Shown here piece by piece: positions 15,800 to 23,954 of a DNA stretch of 40,511 bases; the first letter of the stretch is position 1, and each line of letters starts with the position of its first letter. The notes under the pieces were generated by a model. The model was given only the letters and a program-made list of their open reading frames with translations, did not search any database and was not told where the DNA came from. This stretch comes from an uncultured Lutibacter sp. (GTDB taxonomy: Bacteria > Bacteroidota > Bacteroidia > Flavobacteriales > Flavobacteriaceae), in the NCBI RefSeq assembly GCF_937891065.1, contig NZ_CALAEQ010000237.1, forward strand, positions 1-40,511, read 5' to 3'. The translations under genes and the position numbers were made by a program.

Positions 15800-16807
15800 A
15801 TGAAAAAAATAATTTATCTATTAAGTATTGTCCTTTTAATAGTGTCATGTAAAGATGAACCAAAAGATTATGTTACTTTATCAGGGAGTATAACTGATAA
15901 AAATTCCGATTCATTAATTGTAACTTCAAAAACATATCATAAAAAAATTGATGTAAATTCTGATGGTACTTTTTCAGATACTTTAAAAATTGAAACGGGA
16001 ATATATAAATTAAATTACGGGATAAGGGGAATCACTATATATTTAGAAAATGGATATGATTTAAAAATGATTTTAGATGTAAAAGATAGAACCAAAACTA
16101 TTACTTATACAGGTGTTGGAGCTGAAGTAAATAATTATTTGTCGGAAAAAGCAATTATCGAAAAGGGAATAATTAGGAATTTAGATATTCTTAACCTCGA
16201 AAAAGAAGGATTTGATCAAAAAATAAAAGAATTAGATGAAACCTATAATACGTTACTTGATAAAATAAAAAATGCTGATTCAACTTTTGTTAAAAATGAA
16301 AGGTTAGATGTTGAGCGACAAAAAAGGAAAATTATAAGAAAATTTAAAGAAAAGCAGGAGTTAGATGTTGTTCTGAAAAGTGGCAATGTGTCACCATTAT
16401 TTATTGATTATGAAAACAATAACGGAAAGAGAACTTCTTTAAAAGATTTTAAAGGGAAGTATGTTTATATTAGTCTTTGGAGGGCTAGAAGATTTTATTC
16501 TTTCAAAAATGAGTTACCGCATATACAAACATTACAAAAAGAGTTCAGTAATAAAAATGTTGCCTTTGTATTTATTTCTCTTGATCGAGAAAAAGAATAT
16601 AATACTTGGAAACAAGTGATTATTGATAATAAATTGGGAGGGACTCAATTATATGCTAAAGAAGATCGGAGTTTTACAAAAGCTTATGGAGTAATAGAAA
16701 CACCTAGATTTATATTAATTGACCCAAAAGGAAATATAGTTGAAGCAGAAGCACCAAAACCTTCATCAAATGAGTTGAAAGTATTATTTGATAAGCTAAA
16801 ACTATAA
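15800..16807 (+). CDS. DUF4369/thioredoxin-fold lipoprotein lacking the CxxC motif
   Basis: This 335-residue exported protein has a lipobox near IVSC with Cys17, a DUF4369-like beta domain (about 24-110), a charged helical linker (about 115-190) and a C-terminal TlpA/AhpC-type thioredoxin fold (about 195-335). The fold is recognisable from KYVYISLW, KNELPHIQTLQKEF, FVFISLDRE and the conserved cis-Pro in ETPRFILID. Where related proteins have W-C-x-x-C before x-x-E-x-P, this one reads F232-Y-S-F235, so both catalytic cysteines are replaced. Ordinary disulfide exchange is therefore not expected; a binding or chaperone role is possible. The gene begins 17 bp after dsbD, likely in one operon, so loss of the cysteines next to their usual electron donor is notable. 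Confidence 0.82.
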   Translation: MKKIIYLLSIVLLIVSCKDEPKDYVTLSGSITDKNSDSLIVTSKTYHKKIDVNSDGTFSDTLKIETGIYKLNYGIRGITIYLENGYDLKMILDVKDRTKTITYTGVGAEVNNYLSEKAIIEKGIIRNLDILNLEKEGFDQKIKELDETYNTLLDKIKNADSTFVKNERLDVERQKRKIIRKFKEKQELDVVLKSGNVSPLFIDYENNNGKRTSLKDFKGKYVYISLWRARRFYSFKNELPHIQTLQKEFSNKNVAFVFISLDREKEYNTWKQVIIDNKLGGTQLYAKEDRSFTKAYGVIETPRFILIDPKGNIVEAEAPKPSSNELKVLFDKLKL

Positions 16808-16832
16808 GCTAATATTTATAAACCAGTTGAAA

Positions 16833-18368
16833 ATGAGTTTTTTGTCAAACTTTTTTAAAAAAGAAAATAAAGATTTTAATATGAGTCAGCCATCTGAATT
16901 AGAAACCTATTTTCAACAATTTAGGAAAAACATTGTAGGAATTGGTCATACATTTCAATCTCCTTTTGGTGAAAAGGAAATTATATATACAGATTGGACT
17001 GCAAGTGGGCGTTTTTACCGCCCAATTGAAGAAAAAATCCTGAATGAATTTGGCCCTTTTATAGCCAATACGCATACTGAAACTTCAATTACAGGTTCTG
17101 CAATGACAATGGCTTACCATAAAGCCAGAAATATTATTAAACAACATGTAAATGCTAGTAAAGATGATGTCTTAATAGCTGATGGAGCAGGAATGACAGG
17201 TGTTGTAAATAAATTTCAGCGTATTTTAGGTTTGAAAGTTTCTGAGAATTTAAAAAATCACACTACGGTTCCTGATGAATTAAGACCTATTGTTTTTATT
17301 TCACATATGGAACATCATTCAAATCAAACTTCTTGGTTAGAAACTATTGCAAATGTTGAGATTATTCCTTGTCAGGATTCGGGTTTAATTTGTTTTGATA
17401 GTTTTGAAAAACTATTGATAAAATATAAAGACAGACCTATAAAAATAGCTTCCGTTACAGCTTGTTCAAATGTTACAGGAATTAGAACGAATTATTATAA
17501 AATGGCAAAAATTATTCATCAACACGGTGGACTTTGTTTTGTGGATTTTGCTTGTTCTGCTCCATATGTTCACATTGATATGCATCCCAAAGATGAAGAA
17601 TCATATTTAGATGCTATTTTCTTTTCACCACATAAATTTTTAGGCGGTCCAGGTTCATCGGGCGTCTTAGTTTTTAATAAAAAATTATATAAAAATTTAA
17701 TTCCTGATAATCCAGGAGGAGGAACTGTAAACTATACAAACCCTTGGGGAGATCACGATTATGTTGATGATATAGAAACACGTGAAGATGGTGGAACTCC
17801 AGGTTTTTTACAAACTATTAAAACAGCACTTTCTATTCAATTAAAAGAAAAAATGGGTGTTGAAAATATAATTGAAAGGGAACACGAAATAAATAAAATT
17901 GTATTTGAAAAGTTAACGAAAATACCAAATTTAAACATTTTAGCTGCTCAGCATACTGATAGATTGGGTATTTTTTCATTCTATATTAAAAATGTTCACT
18001 TTAACTTAATTGTAAAGTTATTGAATGATAGATTTGGCGTTCAAACCAGAGGAGGTTGTTCTTGCGCTGGAACTTATGGACATTTTTTGTTACACGTAGA
18101 CCAGCAAACTTCAAAGGGAATTGAAAAGAAAATATTAGAAGGTTGTATGGTAGAGCGTCCAGGTTGGATTCGCATGTCAATTCATCCAACAATAACTAAT
18201 AATGAAGTTCTTTATGTTTGTGAAAGTATAAAGCAAGTTGCTGAAAATTATGAAGAATGGGCTAAAGATTACACCTATAATTCTATTAAAAACGAGTACA
18301 TTCATAATACTGCAAATCCTATTGAAATTGAATTAGTAAATAAATGGTTTGAAAGCAATAATCAGTAA
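16833..18368 (+). CDS. Class V aminotransferase / cysteine desulfurase-like PLP enzyme
   Basis: This 511-residue PLP enzyme shows the class V fold. The Schiff-base lysine is K268 in FFSPHKFLGGPGSSG, and the cofactor-ring aspartate is D238 in CFVDFACSAP. The HMEHHSNQTSW segment carries the usual His stacking region. Near the C-terminus TRGGCSCAG places C409 and C411 where SufS/IscS-type enzymes hold their persulfide cysteine loop, so desulfurase activity is plausible. It is about 100 residues longer than SufS, and no suf or isc genes are nearby. Kynureninase- or selenocysteine lyase-like activity is an alternative. The ATG at 16833 is preferred over a TTG two codons upstream; an ATG at 16881 (MSQPSE) would also serve. 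It follows the thioredoxin-fold gene by 25 bp. Confidence 0.85.
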   Translation: MSFLSNFFKKENKDFNMSQPSELETYFQQFRKNIVGIGHTFQSPFGEKEIIYTDWTASGRFYRPIEEKILNEFGPFIANTHTETSITGSAMTMAYHKARNIIKQHVNASKDDVLIADGAGMTGVVNKFQRILGLKVSENLKNHTTVPDELRPIVFISHMEHHSNQTSWLETIANVEIIPCQDSGLICFDSFEKLLIKYKDRPIKIASVTACSNVTGIRTNYYKMAKIIHQHGGLCFVDFACSAPYVHIDMHPKDEESYLDAIFFSPHKFLGGPGSSGVLVFNKKLYKNLIPDNPGGGTVNYTNPWGDHDYVDDIETREDGGTPGFLQTIKTALSIQLKEKMGVENIIEREHEINKIVFEKLTKIPNLNILAAQHTDRLGIFSFYIKNVHFNLIVKLLNDRFGVQTRGGCSCAGTYGHFLLHVDQQTSKGIEKKILEGCMVERPGWIRMSIHPTITNNEVLYVCESIKQVAENYEEWAKDYTYNSIKNEYIHNTANPIEIELVNKWFESNNQ

Positions 18369-18378
18369 TCAAATTTTT

Positions 18379-18386
18379 TATATTTG
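18379..18386 (+). promoter_or_regulatory. -7 promoter box of the HupE/UreJ-like gene
   Basis: TATATTTG is an exact TAnnTTTG match 23 bp before the ATG at 18410. A TTTG at 18348-18351 is 27 bp upstream, slightly beyond the usual spacing. Confidence 0.5.
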
Positions 18387-18409
18387 AAGCTTATAAAAAT
18401 AATGATTTA

Positions 18410-18994
18410 ATGGATAATTTGATTTTCTTCGTTAGGCAAGGTCTTTTTCATGTATTAGACTGGAATGCATACGATCATATTTTATTTTTAATTGCCCTGG
18501 CAGTTGTTTACGATTTTAAAAATTGGAAAAAAGTGTTATGGTTAATTACACTTTTTACAATTGGACATACACTTACGCTAATTTTAGCTGCTTATAATGT
18601 TGCAACAGTAAACTCGAATTGGATTGAGTTTTTAATACCTGTTACCATAATTATTACAGCTTTGGGTAATATTATATTTGTAAAAAGTATCACGAAAAAT
18701 GCAAAGACAAATATTAATTTAATTTTTGCTTTATTTTTTGGGTTAATTCACGGACTTGGATTTTCAGGGTATTTTAAAATGCTTATAGGGAGTTCAAATA
18801 GTAAATTGATACCGTTACTTGAATTTGCCTTAGGAATAGAATTTGCTCAAATAATTATAGTGTTGATAATACTTATACTAGGTTTTATTTTTCAAACTAT
18901 TTTCCGGTTTTCAAAACGAGATTGGATTCTCATTATTTCATCCATAGTAATTGGAATAGTTTTGCCAATATTAAAATCTGCCATATTTTGGTAA
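18410..18994 (+). CDS. HupE/UreJ-like membrane protein
   Basis: This 194-residue protein is almost entirely hydrophobic, with about six membrane helices. It carries His/Asp-containing motifs typical of the HupE/UreJ group: FHVLDWNAYDHILFLIAL near the start, TIGHTLTL at about 51-58, and GLIHGLGFSGYF at about 110-121. Members of this group are proposed metal (nickel) permeases, but many Bacteroidota members sit away from hydrogenase or urease genes, as here, and their substrate is unknown. The conserved intramembrane His residues fit metal binding. It has its own -7 box and is followed after 55 bp by the dCMP deaminase gene. Confidence 0.8.
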   Translation: MDNLIFFVRQGLFHVLDWNAYDHILFLIALAVVYDFKNWKKVLWLITLFTIGHTLTLILAAYNVATVNSNWIEFLIPVTIIITALGNIIFVKSITKNAKTNINLIFALFFGLIHGLGFSGYFKMLIGSSNSKLIPLLEFALGIEFAQIIIVLIILILGFIFQTIFRFSKRDWILIISSIVIGIVLPILKSAIFW

Positions 18995-19049
18995 AAATTT
19001 AACGTAGAGTTAATTAGAATCTTTTTACATTCGTGCTTATCTTTAATTT

Positions 19050-19466
19050 ATGAATAAAAAACAATTAAAATACGACCAAGCCTATATGAGAATGGCGTTT
19101 GAATGGGCAAAGTTGTCACATTGTGAAAGAAAAAAAGTTGGGGCGTTAATAGTAAAGGAAAGAATGATAATTTCTGATGGTTTTAATGGAACCCCTACAG
19201 GTTTTGAAAACTGTTGCGAGGAAGAAGATAAAACAAAGTGGTATGTATTACATGCTGAAGCCAATGCGATATTAAAAGTAGCAAGTTCAACACAATCTTG
19301 TAATAATTCTACGTTATATATAACCTTATCTCCTTGTAAAGAATGTTGTAAATTAATACACCAATCAGGAATTAGAAGAGTCGTTTATAAAGATGCCTAT
19401 AAAGACACGTCAGGGTTAGATTTTTTAGAAAAAGCAGGAGTAGAGTTAACACATCTTAAAAGTTAA
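19050..19466 (+). CDS. dCMP deaminase / ComEB-type zinc deaminase
   Basis: This 138-residue cytoplasmic enzyme has the zinc deaminase signature: H68-A-E70 (HAEANAI) with the catalytic Glu, and C96-x-x-C99 (SPCKEC) as zinc ligands. The upstream NGTPTGFENC segment and the length fit dCMP deaminase, which converts dCMP to dUMP for thymidylate synthesis. Specificity between dCMP and other cytidine compounds cannot be proven from motifs. It complements the ribonucleotide reductase elsewhere in the window. The S41 peptidase gene starts 2 bp after its stop, so the two are probably coupled in translation. Confidence 0.9.
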   Translation: MNKKQLKYDQAYMRMAFEWAKLSHCERKKVGALIVKERMIISDGFNGTPTGFENCCEEEDKTKWYVLHAEANAILKVASSTQSCNNSTLYITLSPCKECCKLIHQSGIRRVVYKDAYKDTSGLDFLEKAGVELTHLKS

Positions 19467-19468
19467 GA

Positions 19469-21097
19469 ATGACAAAAAGAAAAGCATACATACCAATTTT
19501 TATTGGATTATCCATAGCGTTAGGAATCATTATTGGTAGCACGTTTAATTATAAAAACAAATCTATTTTATTTAGTTCAAATACCAATGAAGCCAAAATA
19601 AAAAAATTGATCAACTACATACAATACGATTATGTAGATAAAGTAAATACAGATAGTTTGTTAGATGATGCAATTACGAATATGTTGGTGAAATTAGACC
19701 CACATTCTGTATACATTCCAAAAGAAGAATTGAAGCGTGTTACAGAAAGTATGCAAGGTAAATTTGTGGGTATTGGCGTTTCATTTTTAATGCATGAAGA
19801 CTCAGTTGTTGTTACCGGTGTTATTAAAGGTGGTCCAAGTGAAAAAGCAGGAATACAAGAAGGTGATAGAATTATTATTGCAGGGAAAGATACATTATTT
19901 GGAAAAAGTATTATCGCTAAAGCAAACCTTGACGATAAAGAAATAGGCACAATTTTAGGAAGTAGAAAAATTAGTGATGCAGTAATAAAATCATTAAAAG
20001 GAGAACCAGAAACAACAGTAGATATTGCTGTTTATAGACGTTCAATTGATGAAATTTTACAAATACCAATCTCTAGAGGTGAAGTTTCAATAAAAAGTGT
20101 TTCATCCTATTATATGATTAATCCTACGCTAGGATATATTAATATTGATCGATTTGCTAGAACAACTTATGATGAATTTAAAGTTGGGCTAGATGAACTG
20201 ATTTTAAATGGAATGACTTCTCTCGTTTTAGATTTAAGAGGAAACCCAGGAGGTTTTATGGATATTGCAAATAGTATTATTGATGAGTTTTTAGAAGATG
20301 GTAAATTAATTGTTTTCACTAAAAATAAAACAGGTAAAGTTGACAAATCATTTGCAACAAGTTATGGTAATTTTGAAAAAGGTAAAATTTATGTTTTAAT
20401 AGATCAAAATTCAGCTTCTGCCAGTGAAATTGTAGCGGGAGCTCTTCAAGATAACGATAAAGGAACTATTATTGGACGTCGTTCTTTTGGAAAAGGATTA
20501 GTGCAACAAGAAATGGATTTAGGTGATGGTTCGGCAGTTAGACTAACAACATCTCGTTATTATACACCAACAGGAAGGTCAATTCAAAAACCATATAGTA
20601 AAAATGATACTCAGAAATATAATAATGATTATGTAGAGAGAATTCATAATGGAGAATTAATATATAAGGACAGTATTAAAGTAGATGACCATTTAAAATA
20701 TACCACTCCAAAAGGGAAAATTGTTTACGGTGGAGGAGGTATTATTCCTGATATTTTTGTTGCTATAGACACTGCAAATACATATAGTACAAGGCTATAT
20801 AGAGGGTTAAATGATTTTGTTTTTAATTATGTTGATAATAACAGAAAAGACTTGAATTCTTGGAATTTGACTGATTTTGTTGAAAATTTTGATAAAGATG
20901 ATGCAATCTTTAAGCAATATATAAATCAATTAGACTTAAACACTCCAATTTTTCCTAAAGAAAGTATAAATTTAAAGTTATACTTGAATGCTCTTATAGC
21001 TCGAAATTTATTTGAAGAAACAGGCTATTTTATGATTACGCATAAAAGAGATCCAATGATTTTGAAAGTACTTGAATTAGAAAAAAGTATAAATTAG
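19469..21097 (+). CDS. S41-family C-terminal processing protease
   Basis: This 542-residue CtpA/Prc-type serine protease has an N-terminal membrane anchor or signal (about 8-24), a PDZ domain (about 88-170; VGIGVSF, GGPSEKAGIQEGDRI) and a peptidase S41 domain (about 205-370). The likely catalytic dyad is S317 (SASASEIVAG) and K342 (RSFGKGLVQ); their spacing of 25 residues equals that in plant D1 protease. It should act in the periplasm, trimming or degrading proteins selected by their C-termini. The C-terminal extension of about 150 residues is common in Bacteroidota homologues. The start is 2 bp after the dCMP deaminase stop. lpxH follows 39 bp downstream. Confidence 0.92.
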   Translation: MTKRKAYIPIFIGLSIALGIIIGSTFNYKNKSILFSSNTNEAKIKKLINYIQYDYVDKVNTDSLLDDAITNMLVKLDPHSVYIPKEELKRVTESMQGKFVGIGVSFLMHEDSVVVTGVIKGGPSEKAGIQEGDRIIIAGKDTLFGKSIIAKANLDDKEIGTILGSRKISDAVIKSLKGEPETTVDIAVYRRSIDEILQIPISRGEVSIKSVSSYYMINPTLGYINIDRFARTTYDEFKVGLDELILNGMTSLVLDLRGNPGGFMDIANSIIDEFLEDGKLIVFTKNKTGKVDKSFATSYGNFEKGKIYVLIDQNSASASEIVAGALQDNDKGTIIGRRSFGKGLVQQEMDLGDGSAVRLTTSRYYTPTGRSIQKPYSKNDTQKYNNDYVERIHNGELIYKDSIKVDDHLKYTTPKGKIVYGGGGIIPDIFVAIDTANTYSTRLYRGLNDFVFNYVDNNRKDLNSWNLTDFVENFDKDDAIFKQYINQLDLNTPIFPKESINLKLYLNALIARNLFEETGYFMITHKRDPMILKVLELEKSIN

Positions 21098-21136
21098 AAG
21101 GAATACGTATCTTTAAACATTATATAAGTACAAATT

Positions 21137-21883
21137 TTGATAATCAATAAAAAAATATACTTTGCTTCTGATCAACATTTTGGAGCACCTACAATTAAAC
21201 AGAGCAAAATTCGTGAGCAACAATTTGTTAATTGGTTAGATTCCATAAAAAATGAGGCAGCAATTATTTTTCTGTTGGGAGATTTATTTGATTTTTGGTT
21301 CGAATATAAAAAAGTAGTTCCCAAAGGGTTTATACGTGTTTTGGGAAAACTAGCAGAACTTAGAGATAGCGGAATACAAATTCATTTTTTTGTTGGAAAC
21401 CACGATCTTTGGATGTGCGATTATTTTGAAACAGAATTAAATATACCAACGTACCATAAACCAAAGGAATTTACATTCAATAATAAAACATTTTTGATTG
21501 GTCATGGAGATGGTTTAGGGCCTGGCGATAAAGGGTACAAGAGAATGAAAAAAGTTTTTACAAACCCTGTTTCTAAATGGTTTTATAGATGGTTGCACCC
21601 AGATATTGGTATGCAAATAGCACAATACTTATCGGTTAAAAATAAATTGATTTCAGGAGAAGAGGATGTAAAATTTTTAGGAGAAGAAAGTGAATGGTTG
21701 GTTCAATATTGCAAAAAGAAATTAACAGAAAAGCACTATGATTTTTTTCTGTTTGGACATAGACATTTACCACTTGAAATAGCAATTTCTGAAAATTCTA
21801 AATATATCAATACAGGCGATTGGATTACTCATTTTACCTATGCGGAATTTGATGGAGATCAAATGATGTTAAAATCATATTAA
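21137..21883 (+). CDS. lpxH: UDP-2,3-diacylglucosamine diphosphatase
   Basis: This 248-residue calcineurin-like metallophosphoesterase cleaves UDP-2,3-diacylglucosamine to lipid X in lipid A synthesis at the inner face of the inner membrane. Metal-binding motifs are all present: D12-x-H14 (SDQHFG), GDLFDFW with D49, GNHD at 87-90, a GHGDG loop, and GHRH near the C-terminus. The D-F-W extension and the FKNP-like KVFTNPVSKWFYRWLHPD region favour LpxH over generic phosphoesterases. No ATG is available near the start: TTG at 21137 gives MIINKKIYFASD, the expected N-terminus, whereas the first internal Met lies after catalytic motifs. A non-ATG start may keep expression modest. Confidence 0.9.
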   Translation: MIINKKIYFASDQHFGAPTIKQSKIREQQFVNWLDSIKNEAAIIFLLGDLFDFWFEYKKVVPKGFIRVLGKLAELRDSGIQIHFFVGNHDLWMCDYFETELNIPTYHKPKEFTFNNKTFLIGHGDGLGPGDKGYKRMKKVFTNPVSKWFYRWLHPDIGMQIAQYLSVKNKLISGEEDVKFLGEESEWLVQYCKKKLTEKHYDFFLFGHRHLPLEIAISENSKYINTGDWITHFTYAEFDGDQMMLKSY

Positions 21884-21998
21884 AGCTCAAGTTTGCTGCT
21901 GTTTTTTAACCAATTTTTAACAAGAAATAAAAAAAATATTCTGCTATTTGCAGTGTGTAATAAAGTGTATTAAATTCACGCGATTAAAAACCATAAAA

Positions 21999-23006
21999 AT
22001 GATTGAAGAAAATAATGTTTCGGTAGATATTAAAGCTATCAATGAAAAAATTGAAAGAGAAAGCGCTTTTGTAGATTTACTAATGTTAGAGATGAACAAA
22101 GTAATTGTTGGTCAAAAGCATATGATTGAACGTTTACTTATTGGTCTATTAGGAAATGGTCATATATTATTAGAAGGTGTTCCTGGATTGGCAAAAACAT
22201 TGGCAATTAACACACTGGCAAAAGCTATTGATGCTAAGTTTAGTAGAATTCAGTTTACACCTGATTTATTACCAGCCGATGTTATTGGTACTATGATATA
22301 CAGTGTAAAAGATAACGATTTTACGATAAAAAAAGGACCTATTTTCGCCAATTTTGTGTTGGCAGATGAGATAAATCGTGCGCCAGCCAAAGTACAATCG
22401 GCTTTGCTAGAAGCTATGCAAGAGCGTCAAATTACTATTGGTGATACTACATTTAAATTAGATGAACCATTTTTAGTAATGGCAACTCAAAACCCTGTTG
22501 AGCAAGAAGGAACATACCCTTTACCTGAAGCGCAAGTTGACCGTTTTATGCTTAAAACGGTGATTGACTATCCTAAAATGAGTGAAGAGCAACTCATTAT
22601 GCGTCAAAATTTAACTGGAAGTTATGATAAGGTAAATGCTGTAGCCTCAGTTGATCAAATTAACAGAGCAAGAAAAGCTGTAAGAGAGGTTTATATGGAT
22701 GAAAAGATTGAAAAATATATCCTTGACCTTATTTTCGCAACACGTTACCCTGAAAAATATAACTTACCAGATTTAAAAGGATTGATAAGTTTTGGAGCTT
22801 CACCTCGTGGAAGTATCAACTTAGCAATGGCAGCCAAATGTTATGCGTTTATTAGACGAAGAGGCTATGTAATTCCTGAAGATGTTCGTGCAGTAGTTCA
22901 TGATGTTTTACGTCACAGAATTGGAATTACATATGAAGCAGAAGCAGAAAATATAACTACGGAAGATATTATTAATAAAATTGTAAACGAAGTAGAAGTA
23001 CCTTAA
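21999..23006 (+). CDS. MoxR-family AAA+ ATPase of the Bat operon
   Basis: This 335-residue MoxR-type AAA+ ATPase has a Walker A at 60-67 (GVPGLAKT), a Walker B in VLADEINRAPA, a sensor 1 segment ATQNPVEQEG and an arginine-containing lid domain. MoxR proteins act as chaperone-like ATPases together with VWA-domain proteins. Here DUF58, BatA and BatB follow and are the probable partners, the VWA MIDAS sites being likely matured or loaded by it. The ATG at 21999 is chosen; an extension to a TTG at 21948 adds residues not typical of MoxR. It opens the Bat operon; an AT-rich gap of about 115 bp upstream separates it from lpxH and shows no convincing promoter. Confidence 0.93.
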   Translation: MIEENNVSVDIKAINEKIERESAFVDLLMLEMNKVIVGQKHMIERLLIGLLGNGHILLEGVPGLAKTLAINTLAKAIDAKFSRIQFTPDLLPADVIGTMIYSVKDNDFTIKKGPIFANFVLADEINRAPAKVQSALLEAMQERQITIGDTTFKLDEPFLVMATQNPVEQEGTYPLPEAQVDRFMLKTVIDYPKMSEEQLIMRQNLTGSYDKVNAVASVDQINRARKAVREVYMDEKIEKYILDLIFATRYPEKYNLPDLKGLISFGASPRGSINLAMAAKCYAFIRRRGYVIPEDVRAVVHDVLRHRIGITYEAEAENITTEDIINKIVNEVEVP

Positions 23007-23011
23007 AAAAA

Positions 23012-23034
23012 GCCTTTGGCAAATAGCCAAAAGC
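23012..23034. repeat. Intercistronic hairpin with GCCAAAA repeats
   Basis: GCCTTTGGC (23012-23020) pairs with GCCAAAAGC (23026-23034) across an AAATA loop with one mismatch, and GCCAAAA is repeated in tandem. It fills the gap between the MoxR and DUF58 genes. It lacks a T tract, so it is more likely a processing or stability element than a terminator. Confidence 0.35.
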
Positions 23035-23048
23035 CAAAAGCTTAAAAA

Positions 23049-23921
23049 ATGGATACTAAAGAAATACTAAAAAAAGTTCGAAAAATTGAAATCAAGACAC
23101 GTCGTTTGTCTGATCATATTTTTTCTGGCGAATATCACAGTTCGTTTAAAGGACGTGGTATGACTTTTTCTGAAGTGCGACAATACCAGTATGGAGATGA
23201 TGTTAGAGCTATAGATTGGAATGTAACCGCACGTTATAACGAGCCTTATGTTAAAGTTTTTGAAGAAGAACGTGAATTAACAATGATGTTGCTAGTTGAT
23301 GTAAGTGGCTCTGAATTTTTTGGAACAACAGAACAATTTAAGAGAGATACCATTACTGAAATTGCTGCAACTTTAGCATTTTCTGCAACTCAGAATAATG
23401 ACAAAGTAGGTTTATTGTTATTTTCAGAGGAAATGGAATTATATATTCCACCAAAAAAAGGAAAAAGTCACGTTTTACGAATTATTAGAGAATTAATTGA
23501 ATTTCGTCCAAAAAACACAAAAACTAATATTGCAGAAGCTTTAAAGTTTTTATCGAGTGTCATGAAAAAGAAAGCAATTGTTTTTATGTTGTCAGATTTT
23601 ATGGATGACAATTATGAGCAAACATTAAAAATTGCAGGAAAAAAACATGATGTTACAGGAATTAGAGTGTTTGATAAACATGATGTTTCAATTCCAAATT
23701 TAGGAATGGTAAATATGCTCGATGCTGAAACAGGTAAATCACTTTTAGTAAATACGGCATCAAAAAGTGTTAGAAATAGTTATAAAGAGTACTATTTAAA
23801 AACGGTTGATTATTTTGAAAAATCATTTAGTCATAGTGGCTCTGGGACTATTAGTTCTCGTATCGATGAAAATTATGTAAAAAAATTATTGGGTTATTTT
23901 AAACATAAAGGAGCAAGATAG
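23049..23921 (+). CDS. DUF58 domain protein of the Bat operon
   Basis: This 290-residue protein has the DUF58 signature (FKGRGMTFSEVRQYQYGDD then RAIDWNVTAR) followed by a VWA-like fold whose metal site is D-x-S-x-S-like (LLVDVSGSEFFG). DUF58 proteins are encoded beside MoxR ATPases almost universally and are thought to be their adaptors or substrates. No signal peptide or membrane helix is seen, so it should stay cytoplasmic, bridging MoxR and the membrane-bound Bat proteins (inference). The usual Met of the MIDAS DxSxSM is replaced here (GSEFF). The next gene follows without a gap if its first ATG is used. Confidence 0.92.
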   Translation: MDTKEILKKVRKIEIKTRRLSDHIFSGEYHSSFKGRGMTFSEVRQYQYGDDVRAIDWNVTARYNEPYVKVFEEERELTMMLLVDVSGSEFFGTTEQFKRDTITEIAATLAFSATQNNDKVGLLLFSEEMELYIPPKKGKSHVLRIIRELIEFRPKNTKTNIAEALKFLSSVMKKKAIVFMLSDFMDDNYEQTLKIAGKKHDVTGIRVFDKHDVSIPNLGMVNMLDAETGKSLLVNTASKSVRNSYKEYYLKTVDYFEKSFSHSGSGTISSRIDENYVKKLLGYFKHKGAR

Positions 23922-23954
23922 ATGATGATTTTGAATACAGTGATAATGCTACAA

